Shown here: positions 57,676-64,000 of the stretch, one piece after another | Position numbering within the stretch: position 1 is the stretch's first letter | Layout of the letters: each line of letters starts with the position of its first letter | NCBI GenBank assembly: GCA_035479875.1 | Contig: DATIIH010000008.1 | Location: 1 to 64,000 of the forward strand | DNA from: PMNU01 sp035479875 | GTDB lineage: Bacteria; Patescibacteriota; Saccharimonadia; Saccharimonadales; UBA4665 | Reading direction: 5' to 3' | DNA length: 64,000 bases | Program-made: the position numbers and the translations under genes | The notes under the pieces: generated by a model | Databases searched by the model: none | The model's input: the letters and a program-made list of their open reading frames with translations, nothing else | What the model was told of the DNA's origin: nothing

Positions 57676-58248
57676 GTGCAGAAAATAGTAATTATCACCG
57701 GCAGCACACGCCCTAACCGCAAAAGCAAGGTGGTCGCTGAATGGGTGGCGAGCACCGCGGGCACCAGCAAAGATTTTGAGTTTGAGGTTGTCGACTTAGC
57801 CGACATCAACCTGCCTTTTCTCGACGAATCGATCCCGCCGATGGCAGATAGATATCAGAATGAACACACCAAAAGATGGGCAGAGATCATCGGCCCAGCC
57901 GACGGCTACATCTTGGTTACACCAGAGTACAACCACAGCTACTCACCGGTGCTCAAAAACGCTCTAGATTTTCTATACAAAGAGTGGAACCGCAAGCCCG
58001 TGGGCTTTGTAGGCTACGGCGTGGCAAATGGCGTGCGTGCCATCGAACATCTTAAACAAGTTGTTGTGCAACTCGACATGGCACCGTTAAACGCACACGT
58101 TGGCTTTAACGTTATGGCGCATTGGGACCACGATGGCGCATTTAAGCCGGACGAAAGTGCGGCCCAGCTGCTAGGCCGCCTCCTCGGTGAGCTCAAGTGG
58201 TGGGGCGAGACGCTCAAAGCAGGCCGCGAACAAGCTACCGCAGCCTGA
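57676..58248 (+). CDS. NADPH-dependent FMN reductase
   Basis: The 190-aa flavodoxin-fold protein has the FMN-phosphate loop GSTRPNRKSKVVAEW at the start and the flavin-binding PEYNHSYSPVLKNALDFLYKEW block of the NADPH-dependent FMN reductase/azoreductase family. It transfers electrons from NAD(P)H to flavin or quinones in the cytoplasm. GTG start after GGAGC. TATACT lies just upstream. Confidence 0.92.
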   Translation: MQKIVIITGSTRPNRKSKVVAEWVASTAGTSKDFEFEVVDLADINLPFLDESIPPMADRYQNEHTKRWAEIIGPADGYILVTPEYNHSYSPVLKNALDFLYKEWNRKPVGFVGYGVANGVRAIEHLKQVVVQLDMAPLNAHVGFNVMAHWDHDGAFKPDESAAQLLGRLLGELKWWGETLKAGREQATAA

Positions 58249-58274
58249 CAACTGCCAACAACCTCGCCGGGCAC

Positions 58275-58931
58275 CTACTGCTCTAGATTAGCAAATATCG
58301 TCTTTGCCGTCTTAACCTCGGATAGATCAAAATACTCGCTAGCAGGCTTTGGATCGGACAGCCCGCTGTCGTCACCAGACGATTTCACGTACCCACCCGA
58401 AAATATGAACCCCATCGTCTTGCCGACTTGATTGGGATAAAAGCCTAGCCCACAGCCGCCCTGTCCGCTCGCCGTTTTATAAGCTGATGACATTAGATTG
58501 ATGCTGTCTATATTCTTATGATTATCATTAGCGAGCGTCGGAACGATGACGTATGCATCATTAAGCGGCACGACCGTGCCAAAATAAGCCGTGGCACAAG
58601 ACATGGCCGGATTAACATGTGTCGTTGCCAAGTTAAAGTTCATCTCAAAATTGTGGGGGCCGTCGAGCGTTATATCCTCTAAAACATAGCCGCTCGCCTC
58701 GCCTTTGGTGAGTTTCCAGCTAGACGGGTATGAGAACCGGATCGTGCTGTGCGTCGATTTATACGTTAGCCAGCCGCTCGTGCCGGTCGTCGTGCCTGGA
58801 TCAGTCACGGCGCTATTGGACGTGGGATGGGATCGATGCCAAATGTAGACGCCGGTTAACGCCACTAGCGCAACCGCGAAGACGATCAAAAAAAGTTCTA
58901 CTAGTGAAAATCCAAGCTGTCTTTTATGCAT
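58275..58931 (-). CDS. Type IV prepilin-like protein
   Basis: The 218-aa protein starts at the ATG at 58931 (longer frames lie inside the next gene). MHKRQLG is followed by FSLVELFLIVFAVALVALTGVYIW: prepilin cleavage after Gly7, conserved Glu at +5. A Thr/Ser linker leads to an exterior domain with STIRFSYPSSWKLTKGE, the pattern of PsbP/Mog1-like domains, and two Cys. It is the second orphan pilin-like protein here after 17468-18067. No assembly genes lie near it. It overlaps the upstream gene by 8 nt. Confidence 0.8.
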   Translation of the reverse strand: MHKRQLGFSLVELFLIVFAVALVALTGVYIWHRSHPTSNSAVTDPGTTTGTSGWLTYKSTHSTIRFSYPSSWKLTKGEASGYVLEDITLDGPHNFEMNFNLATTHVNPAMSCATAYFGTVVPLNDAYVIVPTLANDNHKNIDSINLMSSAYKTASGQGGCGLGFYPNQVGKTMGFIFSGGYVKSSGDDSGLSDPKPASEYFDLSEVKTAKTIFANLEQ

Positions 58932-59211
58932 ATTCTTTAGCTCCAAAAACACGAACCTTAAGCAAAAGTAGTCTACACAATACAACGTGCACATGGAGGC
59001 CCACAGCCAGCACCGCAACTGCCATTGCAGCGTAGCCTAAACCCGCTGGAGACATGAATCTAGCGGCTGCGAGGTGCGCCGCGGCTGCGGTATAGGGCAC
59101 AAAGAGGCGAAAAAACAACGTCATATATAAAAACCATACCACAAATACAATCAGCCGAATACCTTCCCGCTGTATCGCCTGACGCCACCGCGTTTGTAGG
59201 CTGGGATGCAC
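58924..59211 (-). CDS. Small two-pass membrane protein
   Basis: The 95-aa protein has two membrane segments (about 19-39 and 57-85) with a His/Arg-containing loop. It overlaps the start of the pilin-like gene by 8 nt, so both are probably co-translated. It may help place or export the pilin-like protein, an inference from position only. Confidence 0.55.
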   Translation of the reverse strand: MHPSLQTRWRQAIQREGIRLIVFVVWFLYMTLFFRLFVPYTAAAAHLAAARFMSPAGLGYAAMAVAVLAVGLHVHVVLCRLLLLKVRVFGAKEYA

Positions 59212-59271
59212 TTAATGAAGCTCCTTGCCAAAATGTTTAGGATGAAGTTGCCCTATGTAAAAGGACTAGTT

Positions 59272-62200
59272 TTACTTGGCTTTGGCCGAAACGGTAGCGC
59301 TGGAGGCGCTTGCGTTGCCTGCTGCGTCGATGGCCACAATGTGGTAGCTGTAGGTGGTGCCGCTGACGAGGCCGGTGTCGGTGTAAGTGAGCGTGGAGCC
59401 GGAAACGGTCGCCACGGGGGTGGAGCCGCGGTAGATACGGTAGCCGGTGACGGCGACATTGTCGGTGCTGGCGGTCCAGGTGAGTTTAACGGTTTTGTTG
59501 GTAGTGCCGGTGACGGCGGTGAGGCTAGTGGGAGCAGTGGGAGCGGTAGTGTCGGCGGCAGTGGAGACGGTTGTGGCAGTGGCTTGGACGCTCTTGTTGC
59601 CGGCGGCGTCAAAGGCGTCGATTTGATAAGTGTAGGCCGTGACGGGGCTGAGGCCGGTGTCGGTGTAAGTGAGCACAGCGCTGAGGGTGGCTATGAGCAC
59701 GCCTTTGCGATAGATGTGATAGCCGGTGACGGCACGGTCGTCGGTGCTGGCGGTCCAGGTGAGGGTCTCGCTTGTGGCGGTCACGCTGGCTACCTTAAAG
59801 TTGGTGGGTTTGGTGGGAGCTACGGTGTCGACGGCCGACTGGGTGGTGGCGCTGGCGGTGTTGCTGGCGGCGCTCTGATTGCTGGCGGCGTCGAGGGCGC
59901 GCACGGTGTAACTGTAGGCGGTGCTGGCGGTGAGTCCGGTATCTGAGTAGGTGGTGCCAGTGGGGCTACCGACGAGCGTGGTGCCGCGGTAGACTTTGTA
60001 GCCGGTGACGCCTTTGTTGTCGGTGCTGGCGGTCCAGCTGAGGTTGATTTGCGAGGCGCTGACGGGGGTGGCAGCGAGGCCGGTGGGAGCGGTGGGAGCT
60101 ACGGTGTCGGGGGTGGTGGCGCTGGCAACTGCCGACTTGGCGCTAGTGTTGTCGGCGGCGTCGTAAGCGGCCACCGTGTAGGTATAGGTGGTGGCGCTAA
60201 CGAGGCCAGTGTCGGTGAATGTGGTACCGATAACTGTGGCGATGGGGGTGCCGGCGCCGTTGCGGTAAATGTTGTAGCCGGTGACGGCGATGTTGTCCGC
60301 GGCCGTGTTCCAGGCGAGGACGATGGAGGTGCCGTTGCTTTGCGCCGTGGCCGTGAGGCCGGTGGGAGTGCTCGGAGCGGTGATGTCGGGCAAAGTGACG
60401 TTCAGGCCGGTGCTGGGGCTGCTGTGGTTGCCGGCGGCGTCGTAAGCGTCGACAGTGAAGGTGTAGCTGAGCACATTGAGCACGCCGCTGGCGACAAAGC
60501 TGGTGCCAGCGGTAGTGCCAATGGGTGCGCCAGCGAGGTAGACGGTGTAGCCGACGACACCGACGTTGTCGGAGGCAACGGTCCAGCTGAGATTAATATT
60601 GAGGCCGTTTACCGTGGCAGCGAGGCCGGTGGGCGTAGTGGGCGGCGCGGTGTCGGGGGTGGTGGCGCTGGCGGTGTTGCTGGCGGCGCTCTGATTGCTG
60701 GCGGCGTCGAGGGCGGTTACGGTGTAATTGTATGTCGTTGCGTTGGTGAGACCAGTGTCGGTGAATATGAGGGTGCTCGTGGTGCCGACCAGGCTACCGG
60801 CGCGGTAGACGTTGTAGCCTGTTACGCCGACATTGTCGGTGGGAGTAGCCCAAGTGAGCTTGATGGAGCTACCGCTTTGGGCGGTGGCTGCTAGGCTCGT
60901 AGGCGCGATTGGTGCCGTGACGTCGGGCAGTGTGGCGCTCGCCGAAGCGCTTTGTGAGCTAGTGTTACCGGCGGCGTCTACGGCAGTTACGGTGTAGCCA
61001 TAGGTGGTGGCGTCTGTCAGGCCGATGTCGGTGAATGTGGTACCAAGGACTGTGGCGATGGGGGCGCTGCTGTTGTTGCGGTAAATGTTGTAGCTCTTGA
61101 CCGCGACGTTGTCGGTAGCCGCACCCCAGCTGAGCACGACCGCGTGGCCACCTTGGGCCGTGGCCGTGAAGCTGGCGGGTGTAGTAGGAGCCGTAGTATC
61201 GAGCGTGGTGGCGCTGGCTGAGACGCTGACGTCACTGGCGTTACCGGCGGCGTCGAAGACGACTATGGTGTAGGCGTAGCTCGTAGCGTCAGTGAGGTTC
61301 GTATCGGTGTACGTGGTGCTGGTCGTGGTGGCAATGGGCGCCGTGGTGCCTGCGCGGTAGACGTAATAACCAGCGACACCAACGTTGTCGGTAGAGGCGA
61401 TCCATGTGAGGCTAATGTGTGAGCCGTCGATAGGGGTAGCTACGAGGCCGGTGGGGATGGTTGGAGCCGATGCGTCGGGCAGGCTAACGCTGGCTGAGCT
61501 GGAAGGGTCGCTTTCGTGGCCGGCGGTGTCGAGCGCTGTGACTATGTAGGTGTAATTGCCACCGTCGATCAGGCCCGCATCGGTGAAGCTGGTGTCCGGC
61601 GTGGTGCCAACGAGCACACCGCCGCGGTAGATACGGTAGCCGGCGACGGCGACATTGTCGGCTGAGCCGGTCCAGGTAATGTGGGCCGAGAAGCCGCCAA
61701 CGGCCGTTACTTGAACGCTAGCGGGGGCAGTGGGAGCGGTGACGTCGGGCGTAGTGGCGGCGGCGACCGCAGTTTGGTCGCTCAGGTTACCCGCCGCGTC
61801 AGTGGCAACAACCATGTAGGTGTAATTCGTGGCGTCGTTGAGGCCAGTGTCGGTAAAGGTGGCGTCAGTGACAGCGCCAACAAGCGTAGTGCCGCGGTAG
61901 ACGTTATAGCCGGTGACGCCGACATTGTCGGTGGGAGCGGTCCAGGTAAGCGTAATGCTATGCCCGCTGGCGTCGGCAGTGGCCATGAGGCCCGTGGGGG
62001 CGCTTGGCGCGGTGGTGTCTGGCGTAACAACGGTGGCGGGAACACTTTGGACGCTGGTGTTACCGGCAGCATCTACGGCGGTCACGGTATAGGTGTAACT
62101 GGTGGCTTGGTTCAGGTTGGTGTCGGTAAAGGTGGTGGTGCCGGCCGGAAGGATTGCAAAGGGTATCGTGGTGTCGCCATTGCGGTAGAGTTTATAGCTT

Positions 62201-64000
62201 GATACAGCCACATTATCGGTACTGGCGGTCCAAGAAATTTGGGCCGTGGTGGCGTCCGTGAACGTGGCAGTGACGCCCGGGATACTCGGGGCCGTGACAT
62301 CGGGTGTGACGGTGGTGACCGAGTCGCTCGGCGCGCTCTGGTTGCCGGCGGCGTCGATAGCGACGACGCTGTAGGTATAGCTGGTGGCGTCAATCAGGCC
62401 GATGTCGGTGAATGTGGTGCCGGTGACGGTTGCGATCGAGCCCGTGGTGCCAACGCGGTAGACGTTGTAGCCTGTAACTGCTGTGTCGTCTATGGAGGCG
62501 GCCCAGCTGAGGTTAACCTGGTGGCCGTCGGCATTCGCCGTGGCGCTCAGGCCCGTCGGTACGCTCGGCGCGGTGGTGTCTGGCGGAGTCGGGATAGCGG
62601 GTGTGATAGCAATAGCCGTATTGCTGGCCGCGCTTTGGCAGGCCGCGGCGTCTAGAGCCACCACGGTGTAGTTATAGCTCGTTTGTGGGGCGGCAGTGGC
62701 GTCAGTGTAGGCGGTGACTGCACCGATCGTGGTGAGCGGTGTGCCATCGCGCAGTACTTGGTAGCCGGTGACGCCAACGTTATCAGTGCTCGCGGTCCAG
62801 CTCAGATCGACTTCGGTGGGACCGACGGGGTTGGCGATAAGTCCGCTAGGCGCAGACGGGGCGGTAGTGTCGGGCGTGGTGACGCTTGCGATGTCGCTCG
62901 GTGCACTGGCGTTACCGGCGGCGTCAAAAGCAGCTACGGTGTATGAGTACGTGGTGATGTCGGCCAGGCCGGAGTCGGTATATGTAGTGCCGGTGATGGT
63001 TGCGATCGGCGCCCCTCCCCCATTCCGGTAGATCTTGTAGCCGGTAACGCCGACGGCGTCGGTGCTGGCGGTCCAGCTGAGGTTAGCCGAGGTGCCGTTG
63101 CTGCCGAGGATAGCGGTGAGGCCTGGCACGCTTGGCGCGGTAATGTCGGGCAGGGTCCAGGCACCCATAATCTTGGGGTCGTTGGCTAGGGCGTAGTAGT
63201 GCGCGCCCTTGGTGGGGCTCAAGCTGCCGTTGTCGTCGTAGCCCACGCGCCGGTTGGTACCGGTGGGCGATTGGCCGGAGCGCTCATCAAAGATCATATA
63301 CATCTTCAGATTGCCGTACGGGCCAGTAGGGCCGGCGTCGAGTGCGGCTTTGGCGTCGTCGTAGAATTGCATTTCTTGGGTGGTAGTGGTAGTGATCCCC
63401 CACTCAGCTAGGCCCCAGGGCTTGCTGAGGAAATTGTGGGTGAGGCCGGTTACCGGGTCGGGCACGGTGCTACTATCCGCGGTTAGCAGGTTGTAGAAGC
63501 GACCGGTGACGGAGGCAAAGGTGGGTGTGGTGTTAGTGCCATAGGGGTCGAAGGTGATCCAGTCGATGAGGTTATCGCCAGGGTAGAGGTCAGGCACGAG
63601 GCAGTCCCAGGCAGAGTAGCTCATGTAGTTCATCACCCACACCACGTTGCTCACCCCGTCGACGTTTTTGAAACGATTTTCGGTGTAGGCCCACATGTTG
63701 CGGTAGTCGGCCACAGTGCCGGAAGTGCCTTTGTAGACAACGTTAGGGCAATTGGCGTCGCCGCCGGGAGACACATTGTCTTCGGGCTCGTGATACAGCG
63801 TGAGGAAGATTTTGGTATCGCCGAGCGATTTAATGCTGTTTGCCATGCTATCGATGGCAGCGTTTTGGTTGGCAATATCGCCCCAGGTTTCGGTGGGTTT
63901 CCAGTTGGTGTAGAGCAAAGTGTTTGGCCGGGTGGCGAAAGCGATGTCGGTGGCGTTGAGAGTGTTTTGGCCCGGGGTGTGGTAGGTGTGGAGAATATCG
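59272..64000 (-). CDS. Giant secreted protein: GH26-like catalytic domain and 14 FN3 repeats (5' end outside window)
   Basis: The frame stays open to the window edge, so the start is missing; at least 1575 codons are seen. The first 270 or so look like a GH26-type glycosidase. TLYHEPED gives a possible acid/base Glu, VVWVMNY and WITFDPYG follow, and LAEWGI holds the nucleophile Glu. Fourteen fibronectin type III repeats follow, each about 90 aa, starting D-x-x-A-P-x-x-P and ending xxATTPD, with Y-x-V-Y-R-x-G cores. No sorting motif is present at the end. Such proteins bind or cut cell-surface or plant polysaccharides. The high similarity of the repeats suggests recombination-prone DNA. Confidence 0.85.
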   Translation of the reverse strand, partial: DILHTYHTPGQNTLNATDIAFATRPNTLLYTNWKPTETWGDIANQNAAIDSMANSIKSLGDTKIFLTLYHEPEDNVSPGGDANCPNVVYKGTSGTVADYRNMWAYTENRFKNVDGVSNVVWVMNYMSYSAWDCLVPDLYPGDNLIDWITFDPYGTNTTPTFASVTGRFYNLLTADSSTVPDPVTGLTHNFLSKPWGLAEWGITTTTTQEMQFYDDAKAALDAGPTGPYGNLKMYMIFDERSGQSPTGTNRRVGYDDNGSLSPTKGAHYYALANDPKIMGAWTLPDITAPSVPGLTAILGSNGTSANLSWTASTDAVGVTGYKIYRNGGGAPIATITGTTYTDSGLADITTYSYTVAAFDAAGNASAPSDIASVTTPDTTAPSAPSGLIANPVGPTEVDLSWTASTDNVGVTGYQVLRDGTPLTTIGAVTAYTDATAAPQTSYNYTVVALDAAACQSAASNTAIAITPAIPTPPDTTAPSVPTGLSATANADGHQVNLSWAASIDDTAVTGYNVYRVGTTGSIATVTGTTFTDIGLIDATSYTYSVVAIDAAGNQSAPSDSVTTVTPDVTAPSIPGVTATFTDATTAQISWTASTDNVAVSSYKLYRNGDTTIPFAILPAGTTTFTDTNLNQATSYTYTVTAVDAAGNTSVQSVPATVVTPDTTAPSAPTGLMATADASGHSITLTWTAPTDNVGVTGYNVYRGTTLVGAVTDATFTDTGLNDATNYTYMVVATDAAGNLSDQTAVAAATTPDVTAPTAPASVQVTAVGGFSAHITWTGSADNVAVAGYRIYRGGVLVGTTPDTSFTDAGLIDGGNYTYIVTALDTAGHESDPSSSASVSLPDASAPTIPTGLVATPIDGSHISLTWIASTDNVGVAGYYVYRAGTTAPIATTTSTTYTDTNLTDATSYAYTIVVFDAAGNASDVSVSASATTLDTTAPTTPASFTATAQGGHAVVLSWGAATDNVAVKSYNIYRNNSSAPIATVLGTTFTDIGLTDATTYGYTVTAVDAAGNTSSQSASASATLPDVTAPIAPTSLAATAQSGSSIKLTWATPTDNVGVTGYNVYRAGSLVGTTSTLIFTDTGLTNATTYNYTVTALDAASNQSAASNTASATTPDTAPPTTPTGLAATVNGLNINLSWTVASDNVGVVGYTVYLAGAPIGTTAGTSFVASGVLNVLSYTFTVDAYDAAGNHSSPSTGLNVTLPDITAPSTPTGLTATAQSNGTSIVLAWNTAADNIAVTGYNIYRNGAGTPIATVIGTTFTDTGLVSATTYTYTVAAYDAADNTSAKSAVASATTPDTVAPTAPTGLAATPVSASQINLSWTASTDNKGVTGYKVYRGTTLVGSPTGTTYSDTGLTASTAYSYTVRALDAASNQSAASNTASATTQSAVDTVAPTKPTNFKVASVTATSETLTWTASTDDRAVTGYHIYRKGVLIATLSAVLTYTDTGLSPVTAYTYQIDAFDAAGNKSVQATATTVSTAADTTAPTAPTSLTAVTGTTNKTVKLTWTASTDNVAVTGYRIYRGSTPVATVSGSTLTYTDTGLVSGTTYSYHIVAIDAAGNASASSATVSAKAK

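Noticed and set aside
59206..60894. Long Gly/Val-rich frames on the + strand opposite the FN3 gene
   Set aside because: These are mirror images of the repeated FN3 codons with low-complexity composition. They have no start signal and no recognisable domain.
1..64000. CRISPR array
   Set aside because: No set of short direct repeats with unique spacers and no cas gene was seen. The only repeats are coding (FN3, PA14, YD) or IS ends.

Overview
The window looks like the chromosome of a Patescibacteria/CPR bacterium, most probably Saccharibacteria (TM7)-like. This is an inference. It rests on small compact housekeeping genes in the standard code (TGA is used as stop), a Gram-positive-type surface (LPNTG sortase substrate, exported DD-carboxypeptidase), orphan type IV prepilin-like proteins, a PrgI/VirB4/VirD4-type secretion cluster, and many genes whose start codon lies only 5-9 nt after a -10 box (probable leaderless mRNAs). 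No rRNA is present to confirm it.

1-19 kb is mostly core. An LPNTG surface protein and a small exported protein come first, then rpsP-khpA (both with acidic C-terminal tails). An IS1595-like element with 9-bp flanking repeats and accessory genes sits in the promoter of a SAM methyltransferase gene, and a 94-bp inverted remnant of a second copy lies on the methyltransferase's other side. rpmF-nusB-NUDIX-rnc form an operon. leuS carries a complete Nudix hydrolase domain inside its editing domain and is preceded by an upstream reading frame that duplicates its own first codons. prs, purD and purF (R5P to PRPP to PRA to GAR) follow, with closely similar promoters. Small exported proteins, a pilin-like protein and a second methyltransferase end this part.

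19-46 kb is accessory and could be one integrated element. It holds two XRE repressors, a promoter-hairpins-terminator locus that looks like a structured RNA, a tiny membrane peptide, and a Dam-type adenine methylase divergent from a 753-aa protein that joins a restriction-nuclease-like domain, a DGQHR (DndB-like) domain and a C-terminal HEPN RNase motif. Next come a type IV secretion operon (VirB2, VirB2-VirB6, PrgI, VirB4 N-like, VirB4 ATPase, M23 peptidase, VirD4-like) and a 2292-aa PA14/RHS polymorphic toxin with a DUF4279-like immunity gene. A GIY-YIG-like protein, an ImmA/IrrE protease operon, a replication-relaxation-type protein and a large serine recombinase follow. A recombinase-coupled reading frame runs into tRNA-Ala, which may mark the element's edge.

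46-64 kb returns to core genes: two tRNA-Ala, corA, an ITP pyrophosphatase, an ABC exporter, ligA, htpX-lemA, a DD-carboxypeptidase, tRNA-Val, GNAT and FMN reductase. The window ends inside a giant secreted protein with a GH26-like catalytic region and 14 fibronectin type III repeats.

The best candidate for a new system is the Dam methylase plus nuclease-DGQHR-HEPN pair at 21.07-24.34 kb. The Nudix-inserted LeuRS and the structured RNA at about 20.09-20.24 kb come next.
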